Notes: a model not told the origin generated them from the letters alone. A DNA stretch of 12,064 nt from Lachnospiraceae bacterium UBA7026 (GCA_002494165.1 DLBH01000033.1:1-12064); one strand, 5' to 3'. Positions 1 to 6,413 are shown, counted from the first letter of the stretch. Made by a program: numbers and translations.

Positions 1-21
1 TCCTACAGTAAGTTTACGCTG

Positions 22-75
22 TCAAGTATAGTTTTTACTATGGACATCCATTCCGATTTTGAGTATTCTATTCAT
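22..75 (-). pseudogene. IS110-type transposase N-terminal remnant
   Basis: The minus strand carries an ATG at 75 preceded by a near-perfect Shine-Dalgarno (AGGAGGT, about 81-87). It opens a 17-codon frame, MNRILKIGMDVHSKNYT, that ends at TGA (22-24). The G-(I/M)-D-V-H-S start with its early aspartate is characteristic of the DEDD N-terminal domain of IS110-family transposases, where this Asp is the first catalytic acidic residue. Intact relatives run on for several hundred residues; here the frame stops and the last 21 bases give no convincing continuation in any frame. I read it as a decayed or rearranged IS110 copy, though the left edge of the window hides what follows. The family call rests on a short motif, so it is moderately sure. 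Confidence 0.55.
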
Positions 76-77
76 AG

Positions 78-172
78 GTGACCTCCTTTTGTATGCGGTA
101 ATCCCTGTTACCATTGATCTTTTCAATCTTTAGTATACAGGTAAATCCACGTTGCTACAAATGTGAGGTCAC
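78..172 (-). other. Foldable leader upstream of IS110 remnant
   Basis: An 8-bp perfect inverted repeat (78-85 GTGACCTC with 165-172 GAGGTCAC on the plus strand) brackets two small hairpins: 97-101 with 108-112, and 113-117 with 123-127. In a minus-strand transcript the outer stem would pair the Shine-Dalgarno of the IS110-like frame. This could limit transposase translation. IS110 elements also carry a structured bridge RNA in the non-coding end before the transposase gene, so this may be a remnant of one. Both readings are inference; only the complementarity is seen. Confidence 0.35.
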
Positions 173-182
173 TTCATATTAT

Positions 183-274
183 CTAATCTGCTCTCTAATC
201 TGGTTTCTAATTTGCTCTCTAATCTGGTTTCTAATTTGCTCTCTAATCCGTTCCTTAATTGCTATCTAATATGG
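183..274. repeat. 12-bp imperfect tandem repeat, about 8 units
   Basis: Units beginning CTAAT (or TTAAT) start at 183, 195, 207, 219, 231, 243 and 255, with a last one at 266 after an 11-base step. Units alternate between CTAATYTGCTCT and CTAATCTGGTTT, giving a 24-bp higher-order period in the centre (195-242). Divergence increases towards 274. On the minus strand the 12-mers would read as Leu-Glu-Ser-Lys / Leu-Glu-Thr-Arg repeats, but stops and the 11-base step prevent a longer frame, so coding is unlikely. The array lies between the sugar-kinase terminator and the IS110 remnant. Confidence 0.8.
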
Positions 275-333
275 AAAAGGAAAATCCCAACTGGCAGGAC
301 TGCCCTTTCAGACAGCCTGCCAAGGCTGGGATT
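275..333 (-). terminator. Intrinsic terminator of the FGGY kinase
   Basis: Complementary arms AATCCCA (283-289) with TGGGATT (327-333) and TGGCAGG (292-298) with CCTGCCA (316-322) form an interrupted 14-bp stem. On the minus strand it is followed by a T-rich tail (TTTTCCTTTT, 275-284). It begins about 50 bases after the kinase stop codon. Confidence 0.85.
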
Positions 334-384
334 CATAGGTTTCATATACTGTATGATTGTGTCCGGGACGGTCAGTCTGTACTC

Positions 385-1935
385 CTAATCTTCTCTCATC
401 TGCTTTAAGGTAAGAAAGGCTGCACCCATCTCTTCTTTGACCAGCCGGTTTTTCAGCTGGTACTGCTTCAGATAAAAGTCATGGGTAGCCGGATCCGGCT
501 TGAACTCATTCTTGATATGGATATTTCCGGTGAGGGCTCCAGCGATGTCTTCCACGTCTCCCACGGCATAGGCCCCGAATACACAGTTGGTCATCACGGC
601 CCCAGCCGCATTTTCCAAGGTGACGGTTCTGCTGTCAAGCATGTCCGCCTTCATCTTATTCCACATATTATCCCGGCTGCCACCCTCGGTGATAGTGATC
701 CGGCTCAGGTCAATGCCGGCAGCCCGGTAGAGCTCGGTGATCTCCATATAGTCATAGCCGATGGCCTCCAGCACCGCTCTCCAGAGGGTGAACTGGTCTG
801 TGTCCATAGTCATGTTGAGGAAGCATCCCGTGGCGTCAGCGATATCATTGTTGCCCCCGGTCAGATAGGGCAGGAAGAGTACCCCGTTGGAGCCTGCCGG
901 CACCTTCTCCCTGGAATTATCTTCCAGATCCCTGTAATAGGAACCGTCCTCAGCCTTCTGGCAGATATTATCCTTGTACCAGCGCAGGGCCAGACCTCCG
1001 GTTCGGATGTATCCCCAGTAAAAATAAGTATCGGGCAGGGATCCACTGTTAAAGATCAGCCCTGTACCGGGCTTGGAAAGCTCCGGTATGATCCCCCTGG
1101 TGGAAACGCAGAACATGGAACAGGTTCCCGCCACATCCACTGCCTGGCCGGCCTTCATATTGCCGCTGCCGATCATGGACTGCATGGTGTCTCCGGCACC
1201 GCCGCAGATTGCGATTCCCGCCGGGAAGCCGGTCTGTTTTGCGATCTCCTCGGTCAGATAACCTACCACATCCCAGGGCTTGACAATCCGGGGCATCATG
1301 GATTCAGGAATCCCCAGGATATCCAGCTGGTCTTTGGACCAGCATTTGTCCTCCACCTTGTAACCCAGTCCCCATCCGGACATGGTTCCCCAGTCTATGA
1401 ACATCTGGTCACCCTTAAGGCCGGCCAGGTGGGCCAGAACATAGGGGGCGTCATGGACAAACTTCACTCCCTTTTCCCGGAAGCCTTCCACATTATTAAG
1501 GAACCAGCGGGCAAACATGGCCGGGAACATACAGTTGGCCTCCGCGTTGCCCGTCTCTTTCTGCCAGATGTCAAGGCCCATGGCATTGATGGCGTCAGCA
1601 TCCTCCTTAGTCCTGGAATCCAGGTAATTGATATAGGGTGTGATGGCATTACCTTCCGCGTCCACGCCACAGATTCCACAGATGATCCCATCACCCATGA
1701 TAGACCGGACCTTGCTGACATCCAGGCCCTTCTCCTTCATCTGGTCAGCACAGTCCTTCATGCCCTTTATAGTTAGCTGCAAATACTCGTCAACATCCAT
1801 GCTGACCCATCCCGGCTCGGGATAATTCAGGGTTGTGGGGGAAGCGGACTGAACCAGACAGTTCATATCCTCATCGTATACAGCAACTTTGACACTCTGT
1901 GTTCCTGCGTCAAATCCAATGTAATATCTGCTCAT
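385..1935 (-). CDS. FGGY-family carbohydrate kinase, xylulokinase-like
   Basis: This 516-residue cytoplasmic kinase is predicted to phosphorylate a sugar with ATP. The N-terminal phosphate-binding motif FDAGTQSVKVAVYD lies at residues 8-21, GGAGD at 245-249 and EGGSRDNMWNKMKADML at 417-433, as in the FGGY fold. Asp181 in FIDWGTMSG is the likely catalytic base. Around residues 80-86 it reads MGDGIIC, where xylulokinases carry a G-Q-M-H-G sugar-contact motif, so xylulose may not be the substrate. The start at 1935 is chosen because AGGAGG (1945-1950) sits 9 bases upstream; an in-frame ATG at 2016 would add 27 basic residues without homology or a binding site. Family length is about 500, so it is complete. 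An intrinsic terminator follows and a riboswitch-terminator unit lies upstream. Confidence 0.88.
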   Translation of the reverse strand: MSRYYIGFDAGTQSVKVAVYDEDMNCLVQSASPTTLNYPEPGWVSMDVDEYLQLTIKGMKDCADQMKEKGLDVSKVRSIMGDGIICGICGVDAEGNAITPYINYLDSRTKEDADAINAMGLDIWQKETGNAEANCMFPAMFARWFLNNVEGFREKGVKFVHDAPYVLAHLAGLKGDQMFIDWGTMSGWGLGYKVEDKCWSKDQLDILGIPESMMPRIVKPWDVVGYLTEEIAKQTGFPAGIAICGGAGDTMQSMIGSGNMKAGQAVDVAGTCSMFCVSTRGIIPELSKPGTGLIFNSGSLPDTYFYWGYIRTGGLALRWYKDNICQKAEDGSYYRDLEDNSREKVPAGSNGVLFLPYLTGGNNDIADATGCFLNMTMDTDQFTLWRAVLEAIGYDYMEITELYRAAGIDLSRITITEGGSRDNMWNKMKADMLDSRTVTLENAAGAVMTNCVFGAYAVGDVEDIAGALTGNIHIKNEFKPDPATHDFYLKQYQLKNRLVKEEMGAAFLTLKQMRED

Positions 1936-1965
1936 CGTCTTCGTCCTCCTTATCCAGTGACATTT

Positions 1966-1994
1966 TTTAAAACAGTATTTTAAACGGACATCAA
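1966..1994 (-). promoter_or_regulatory. Candidate promoter of the FGGY kinase
   Basis: TTGATG (1989-1994) and TTTAAA (1966-1971) are separated by 17 bases. Each hexamer matches the sigma-A consensus at 4 of 6 positions. The placement 30-60 bases before the kinase start is sensible, but the AT-rich context makes chance matches likely. Confidence 0.3.
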
Positions 1995-2185
1995 GACCCC
2001 TGTTTCTTTTACTCATGAGGACTTTATTCCATGTCCTCTTCTCGATGGCTTCCAGTCTAAAAAAGCGTCCATTTGCGGACTCTCACGGCAAAGCCGGTCA
2101 CACAGTGACATAATTCCTATAACGCCAGACCACATCCCCCGGAGGGTTTTTAAATCCTGGGAAATCAACGAATATCCTATGATTT
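1995..2185 (-). other. Non-coding interval upstream of the kinase
   Basis: No gene is supported here. Three short dyads are present and could be operators or leader hairpins: GAGGAC-N10-GTCCTC (2017-2038), GTCC-N6-GGAC (2067-2080) and GTCAC-ACA-GTGAC (2097-2109). The interval separates the riboswitch terminator from the kinase, so if the kinase has its own promoter, its regulator probably binds here. None of the dyads matches an operator I can name. Confidence 0.3.
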
Positions 2186-2210
2186 AAAAAAACCCCGGAT
2201 AAATCCGGGG
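2186..2210 (-). terminator. Intrinsic terminator after FMN riboswitch
   Basis: Arms CCCCGGAT (2193-2200) and ATCCGGGG (2203-2210) make a perfect GC-rich hairpin with a minimal loop. On the minus strand it is followed by seven T residues (2186-2192). It lies about 130 bases downstream of the riboswitch core, so it is the probable off switch of the expression platform. Its upstream arm can also pair with TCCGGGG in the riboswitch (2370-2376), giving a plausible antiterminator. Confidence 0.9.
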
Positions 2211-2341
2211 ACTGAAAGCATATTACATCCGCTAAGAGAGACGTCCATAAGGGTATCCTGGGAAAAGGAAAGCCGCTGCTTACCAGTCCCAGGCCGCTGT
2301 CTGTGCGGCCGCCGCCCCTGTCATGAATCTATCATCTCTCC

Positions 2342-2478
2342 ACTTCTCTCATCCAGACTCTACTGTCGGCCCCGGAATCTCACCGGATCATGCCAATCGG
2401 CTCGCGGGCTCACGTCATCTGCTTTTTCCAGGCATATGACATACACCGCCGGTCGGGAATTACACCCTGCCCCGAAGT
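2342..2478 (-). promoter_or_regulatory. FMN riboswitch (RFN element)
   Basis: The minus strand carries the conserved RFN blocks in order: TTCGGGGCAGGGTG, AATTCCCGACCGGCGGT, AGCCCGCGAGCC, GATCCGGTGAGATTCCGGGG, CCGACAGT and AGTCTGGATGAGAGAAG. Helix P1 closes with ACTTC (2474-2478 as GAAGT on plus) and GAAGT (2342-2346 as ACTTC on plus). The variable arm is a hairpin with GTCAT and ATGAC ends. The element binds FMN and normally switches off riboflavin synthesis or uptake genes such as ribU or ribD. Here nothing flavin-related follows; the next gene is an FGGY kinase more than 250 bases beyond the terminator. The platform (2211-2341) also contains a CCTGGG/CCCAGG stem (2257-2262 with 2288-2293) and a 14-codon frame of doubtful meaning. 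Confidence 0.96.
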
Positions 2479-2499
2479 TCTGATATCCAATTCCTGTCT

Positions 2500-2528
2500 A
2501 TTATAACTCAATATAATTTATATTACAA
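2500..2528 (-). promoter_or_regulatory. Sigma-A promoter of the FMN riboswitch
   Basis: TTGTAA (2523-2528) and a perfect TATAAT (2500-2505) are separated by exactly 17 bases. Transcription would begin near 2493, about 15 bases before riboswitch helix P1, which is the usual arrangement. Confidence 0.8.
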
Positions 2529-2565
2529 TGCCTTTCAACAATACTTATCAATTACAACAGAAGCA

Positions 2566-2592
2566 AAGCCCTGGAGGCTGACCCCGGGGCTT
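2566..2592 (-). terminator. Weak hairpin at the end of the GH114-like gene
   Basis: AAGCCC (2566-2571) and GGGCTT (2587-2592) form a 6-bp stem, 7 with a G-U pair, overlapping the stop codon of the lipoprotein gene. The minus-strand sequence after it (TTGCTTCTGTTG) is only modestly T-rich, so termination may be partial. Confidence 0.4.
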
Positions 2593-3436
2593 ATTCCAGC
2601 TTCAGACTGGGTGCGCAGTAATACTGGTAGTCCTTGAGCTTACAGTAATTCTTAATCCTTTTCAAAACCAGCTTACTGGGAGCATACTCAAGCAGGTAGA
2701 CCCTGTAGCCTTCCGTCTTTACCTTCTCCAGGTATTCCTTCAGGATAGCCGTCTCCTTGGCCTTCTGCTTGTGGTAGGTCGCATCATCAAAATCAATCCT
2801 GGTAAAGACTTCCTCCTGGTTGACCGCGTCAAAAAGGTCCTGGCTCCCATCCATGGTAAAGGTGGAGGTCACAAATTCCTTGGCCCCGTTAATGATCACC
2901 TCAGTATCCATGGTTTTAATCCTATTCAGGATGGAACAGATTCCATCATAGATTCCCTTTTCGGGATAATAATGATAAACATCCAGGTTATCCACAAAAA
3001 ATCCATCATAGCCCTGGGCCTTAATTCTTTCCGCCAGTTCAACACAACAGTCCTGCCATTCCTTTTGGGACACGTCAATCCAGTATTCATCGGGCCAGTC
3101 CCTGTAATTCTCCAAAGCCATATCTTTAAAGTCTTTATAATAAGGGCGGAAGGTCTCTATAGTGCCCACATTCAGATAAGCATAAACGGTCTTACCCTTG
3201 TCATGGAGCTTTATCACATCCTGCTCGGTAAATTCCGTTGGTTCTATCACTACGGTGTTATAGGGCTCCAGCCGGCTTATTTTATCACGGTCAATACCAA
3301 TAAACACTCCATAATCCTTAGTCTTAGAGGCTTCCCGGTCCCTTGTACTCTGGGCTTCCTGGCCGCTACTCTTGCCACTGCAGGCCACCAGAAGCAGCAT
3401 TAGTAAACCCATGAAAATACAATATATCTTTTTCAC
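2591..3436 (-). CDS. GH114-like lipoprotein (endo-alpha-1,4-polygalactosaminidase family)
   Basis: This 281-residue exported lipoprotein has a basic, hydrophobic N-terminus ending in the lipobox Leu16-Val-Ala-Cys19, so it should be anchored on the outer membrane face. Residues 42-280 resemble the TIM-barrel GH114/TM1410 family: YLNVGTIE (87-94), GFFVDNLDVY (145-154) with likely catalytic Asp149, IINGAKEF (182-189) and NQEEVF (206-211). Characterised members cleave alpha-1,4-linked galactosamine polymers, and related domains act on Pel-type polysaccharide. The substrate here is unknown; a cell-surface or biofilm glycan is an inference. The start is GTG (3434-3436), supported by AAAGGAG (3442-3448) 5 bases upstream and by the signal peptide. 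It is transcribed alone between intergenic gaps. Confidence 0.82.
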   Translation of the reverse strand: MKKIYCIFMGLLMLLLVACSGKSSGQEAQSTRDREASKTKDYGVFIGIDRDKISRLEPYNTVVIEPTEFTEQDVIKLHDKGKTVYAYLNVGTIETFRPYYKDFKDMALENYRDWPDEYWIDVSQKEWQDCCVELAERIKAQGYDGFFVDNLDVYHYYPEKGIYDGICSILNRIKTMDTEVIINGAKEFVTSTFTMDGSQDLFDAVNQEEVFTRIDFDDATYHKQKAKETAILKEYLEKVKTEGYRVYLLEYAPSKLVLKRIKNYCKLKDYQYYCAPSLKLE

Positions 3437-3507
3437 CCTGTCTCCTTTCCTGTCCAGAGCAAATGGTCCCCATCAGCCGGAGAAACCATCACCCTGATAT
3501 TAAGCCG

Positions 3508-3617
3508 AAACAATCGTCCCCTTTACTATATAGAAACAAGCACCCCAAGGGAAACGAGCAGCTTCATTCCATATAGAAAACGTTGCTTTCGTAAATTATG
3601 TCAAAACAATTGTCCCC
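3508..3617 (-). repeat. Spaced direct repeat upstream of the GH114-like gene
   Basis: On the minus strand GGGGACAATTGTTT (3604-3617) and GGGGACGATTGTTT (3508-3521) match at 13 of 14 positions, 96 bases apart. A second pair, ATATAGAAA at 3528-3536 and 3571-3579, lies between them. A TTGACA hexamer (3599-3604) overlaps the distal copy, but no good -10 box follows at normal spacing. The repeats may be paired regulator sites for the lipoprotein gene; this is inference. Confidence 0.4.
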
Positions 3618-3644
3618 CCATATTAACAGGAAATTGTGTTTTAA

Positions 3645-4637
3645 TTATATCCATTTCTCCATCCATCGTAAAAGATCCCTGTAAACGGTTTCCCTATCCG
3701 ATTCGTTGAGCAGCTCATGCCGGTCATCTTTATAGAGCTTGCCCTGGATATGTCTGATTCCGGCCTGGGCGTAGGCCTGATAGGCTGCAATAACCTGCCT
3801 TCCATTGCCCCCCACCGGGTCCTTAGCCCCGGATACCAGCAGAAGAGGAAGACTTTTTGGTATTTTTTTCATATTCTTCTTTTTTTCCATAAAAAGGATG
3901 CCCTTAAACATATTGTAATAGCCGTTGATGGTGAAGCTGAAGGCACTCTTAGGATTACTGCAGAATTCTGCCGGCACACTCTCCACCTTGGAAAGCCAGT
4001 CCACAGGTGTCCGGTTTGGCTTAAACTGACGGTTATAATTGCCAGAGGTCAGAAGGGTTATGATCTTGCTGCGATGGTGCCAGCCCATTAAGAAGGCCAG
4101 GAACCTGCAAAGACCCATACCAAAAATAATGGAAACGGGTGCGGGAAAACCAGTACCCATGATGATGGCTCCGGCCAGTCCTTCCCCGTGCAATTCAATA
4201 TACTGGCCCACCAGGAAGGAACCCATACTGTGGCCCAGCATAAAATAAGGGGTCTCAGGATACCGCTGCTGCAGCTCTCTCCGCAGCCGGTGGATATCCG
4301 CTATGACACAGTCATTACCGTTTCTTTTGGCAAAAAAACCATACCGGCTCTGGTCCATAACCGACTCCCCATGGCCCAGATGATCATTTCCCGCCACAAG
4401 AAAGCCCCTGCTGGCAAGAAAAGTGGCAAACTCCTCGTAACGTTCTATATATTCTGACATACCATGGCAGATCTGTAGGATCGCCCTGATTTCCGGCTGG
4501 TCTCCTGCCGGCTTCCATATTCTCCCATGAATGATGGTCATCCCATCGGCAGACCGGTATCTGATCTGAGACCTGACTACCTTTACGTTTTCTAACTCCT
4601 TTATTCTCACAGTCATACTATCATCTCTTTCTTTCAT
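3645..4637 (-). CDS. Alpha/beta hydrolase, monoacylglycerol-lipase/S33 type
   Basis: This 330-residue cytoplasmic serine hydrolase has the Hydrolase_4 layout. The oxyanion region is HGMSEY (58-63), GNDHLGHGES lies at 83-92, the nucleophile elbow is GHSMG with Ser137, the likely acid is Asp273 in GAKDPVGG, and the likely base is His307 in DDRHELL. Relatives hydrolyse monoacylglycerols or lysophospholipids, and the HGMSEY and DHLGHG motifs fit that group best; the true substrate is unknown. No signal peptide is visible. The start is uncertain: neither ATG 4637 nor ATG 4616 (MTVRIKEL) has a strong binding site, and I give the longer form. It follows the HAD phosphatase by 37 bases on the same strand, so co-transcription is likely. 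Confidence 0.85.
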   Translation of the reverse strand: MKERDDSMTVRIKELENVKVVRSQIRYRSADGMTIIHGRIWKPAGDQPEIRAILQICHGMSEYIERYEEFATFLASRGFLVAGNDHLGHGESVMDQSRYGFFAKRNGNDCVIADIHRLRRELQQRYPETPYFMLGHSMGSFLVGQYIELHGEGLAGAIIMGTGFPAPVSIIFGMGLCRFLAFLMGWHHRSKIITLLTSGNYNRQFKPNRTPVDWLSKVESVPAEFCSNPKSAFSFTINGYYNMFKGILFMEKKKNMKKIPKSLPLLLVSGAKDPVGGNGRQVIAAYQAYAQAGIRHIQGKLYKDDRHELLNESDRETVYRDLLRWMEKWI

Positions 4638-4674
4638 CTTTCAGGGCTGCAGGTCCAGGCTGTCAGTCCGCAAC

Positions 4675-5448
4675 TCAAAACCAGCCATGGGCCTCACAGG
4701 CCTTGTATATACCGTCATCGACATTTCTCTCCGCCACATAGTCAGCCCTGGCCTTCAGTTCTTCGCATCCATTTCCCATGGCAATCCTGTAAAAGCGGTC
4801 ATCAAACATATTCACGTCACCAATATCGTCTCCGAAGACAACCACATCCTCCGGCTCTCCTCCTACATACTCAAGCATGCGGAGAATCCCCTGATTCTTG
4901 GCGTCCGGCTGAAATAGCAGGTACTCAGGTTCAAAGCGTTTGTAGCCTAGGGTATCCCTGAGGGTCAGCCTGGCCTCCTCTTCCTCAGGAATAGACACAT
5001 ACATTTTATAGATGGACTTGGCCTCCACCGGGTCAAACTGGTCGTCGATGATGTAGGTGGTCGGCTCCTTTCTGATTCCCGCCTGTTCTATAAAGTTAAA
5101 GTTGCTGGCATAGACCTTTTTGGAATCATCCAGGGCCACCAATACACCATATCCCAGGGACATGGCCTGGCGGTAGAGAGCCAGGGACCGCTCCCTCTTC
5201 ATAGGCCGGTTCTCTCTCATCTCCCCCTCAAAATAGATTCCATGGCCCCCGTTGCAGACCATATTCTCAAAATCGTGCTTCCTGGCAAAGGGAATTGCCT
5301 TGTATGAAGCCCTTCCCGTAGCGATGGAGACAAAATGTCCCGCCGCCCTGAGCTTGTCGAGGGCTTCCTTGGCCGAAGCTACAATCTGCCCGGTATTTCT
5401 GTCTGTTAAAGTGCCATCAATATCAAAGAAAAAATATTTCTTCTCCAT
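4675..5448 (-). CDS. Cof-type HAD-IIB family phosphatase
   Basis: This 257-residue cytoplasmic haloacid-dehalogenase hydrolase is predicted to remove phosphate from small metabolites with Mg2+. Motif I is DIDGT with Asp9 (nucleophile) and Asp11, motif II is SIATGR (41-46), a Lys in PDAKNQG (about 184) may be motif III, and motif IV is GDDIGDVNM (206-214), with Gly where Cof proteins often have Asn. The large cap between residues 75 and 180 fits subclass IIB. The start at 5448 is set by a strong GGAGG (5456-5460) 7 bases upstream; an upstream in-frame ATG at 5469 would span that site. It precedes the alpha/beta hydrolase gene as a probable two-gene unit. Sugar phosphate or cofactor phosphates are typical substrates; specificity cannot be read from sequence. 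Confidence 0.9.
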   Translation of the reverse strand: MEKKYFFFDIDGTLTDRNTGQIVASAKEALDKLRAAGHFVSIATGRASYKAIPFARKHDFENMVCNGGHGIYFEGEMRENRPMKRERSLALYRQAMSLGYGVLVALDDSKKVYASNFNFIEQAGIRKEPTTYIIDDQFDPVEAKSIYKMYVSIPEEEEARLTLRDTLGYKRFEPEYLLFQPDAKNQGILRMLEYVGGEPEDVVVFGDDIGDVNMFDDRFYRIAMGNGCEELKARADYVAERNVDDGIYKACEAHGWF

Positions 5449-5636
5449 ACTGACACCTCCTTTCCCCATATATTTATCAGTAAAGCAGCTTCCTGCTGCT
5501 GATCTGCTAACCCGCTGTCCTCCCGCAGGCTGGTCCCATCAATTTTCATCCCGGGAATCCTTTTCTTCCGTTTTCTCTCCTGCAGACCTCCATATTTTTT
5601 AAGCAGACCTCTTTAGCCGGCCCGGCATCATTCCTG

Positions 5637-6413
5637 TCAAAGGACAGCTGCAGCCAGGTCCTTTACTACCTCCCCTGCTATGATCAGGCCTGCCACCGCC
5701 GGTACAAAGGCGGTACTTCCCGGCAGGGTCCGCTTCCGGCTGCCTGTCTCCCGGCCGGCAGATGAGAAACCCGCCTCTGTCCCAGGCCCACTGCCGCTGG
5801 CAGACTCCGGCCAGTCCCACATGGGTGTCATGGGTTTCTCCTTAGAATATACCACCTTTAGGTGGTCTATTCCCCTTTTCTTTAATTCTCTTCTCATCAC
5901 CCTGGCCAGGGGGCAGACTGAAGTACTGTAGATATCAGCCAGTTCAAAGGCGGTGGGATCCAGTTTATTGCCGGCTCCCATGGAGGAAATGATTCTGACC
6001 CCTGCTTCCCGGGCCTGTTCCACCAGACTGATCTTCCCGGTCACCGTGTCAATGGCGTCAACCACATAATCATACCGGGAAAAATCAAACTGGTCCCTGG
6101 TCTCCGGCAAGTAAAAGGTCTTGTAGACATGGACTCTGGCACCGGGATTGATATCCAGGACCCGGTCCCTGGCCACATCAACCTTATAACAGTCCAGAGT
6201 GCTGTGGAGGGCATGGATCTGGCGGTTGAGATTGGTCAGGCTGACCTTATCATTATCAATAAGATCCAGGGTCCCGATCCCGCTTCTGGCCAGGGCCTCC
6301 ACAGTATAGCCTCCTACCCCGCCGACACCAAATACCGCAACCCTGGCTTCTGAAAGCTTCTTTATATTTTCTTGTCCCAGGAGCACCCCCGTCCTGAAAA
6401 ACTGGTCATGCAT
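5637..6413 (-). CDS. tcdA: tRNA threonylcarbamoyladenosine dehydratase, TcdA/CsdL-like
   Basis: This 258-residue ThiF/MoeB/E1-superfamily protein is expected to use ATP to cyclise t6A into ct6A at position 37 of ANN-decoding tRNAs. The ATP-binding loop GVGGVGG lies at residues 29-35, LIDNDKV at 51-57 and NLNRQIHALHS at 61-71. SSMGAGNKLDP (143-153), the conserved Cys in STSVCPLARVMRRELKK (163-179), and PGSTAFVPAVAGLIIAGEVVKDL at the end are hallmark TcdA segments. A Gly/Ser-rich stretch at 203-228 looks longer than usual. ATG 6413 is preferred because GAGG lies 9 bases upstream; the in-frame TTG at 6419 is only 3 bases from it. No sulfur-transfer partner genes lie nearby, which fits the tRNA role rather than thiamine synthesis. 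Confidence 0.9.
   Translation of the reverse strand: MHDQFFRTGVLLGQENIKKLSEARVAVFGVGGVGGYTVEALARSGIGTLDLIDNDKVSLTNLNRQIHALHSTLDCYKVDVARDRVLDINPGARVHVYKTFYLPETRDQFDFSRYDYVVDAIDTVTGKISLVEQAREAGVRIISSMGAGNKLDPTAFELADIYSTSVCPLARVMRRELKKRGIDHLKVVYSKEKPMTPMWDWPESASGSGPGTEAGFSSAGRETGSRKRTLPGSTAFVPAVAGLIIAGEVVKDLAAAVL

Noticed and set aside
481..1776. 431-codon plus-strand open frame
   Set aside because: It lies wholly antisense to the FGGY kinase, has no recognisable domain or binding site, and is explained by codon bias of the opposite strand.
1936..2016. 27-residue N-terminal extension of the FGGY kinase from ATG 2016
   Set aside because: No binding site precedes ATG 2016, while ATG 1935 has an ideal one and begins at the conserved fold.
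2120..2155. CCCCCGGAGGG followed by TTTTT on the plus strand as a terminator
   Set aside because: The stem is at most 3-4 bp and no plus-strand gene lies upstream.
2771..3403. 210-codon plus-strand open frame
   Set aside because: Antisense to the GH114-like lipoprotein gene, with no motifs or translation signals.
5611..5641. TTGACA at the 3' end of tcdA as a promoter for the HAD-hydrolase pair
   Set aside because: The hexamer is perfect, but at 17-18 bases only GGCTAA or GCTAAA is found, too weak a -10 to support a call.
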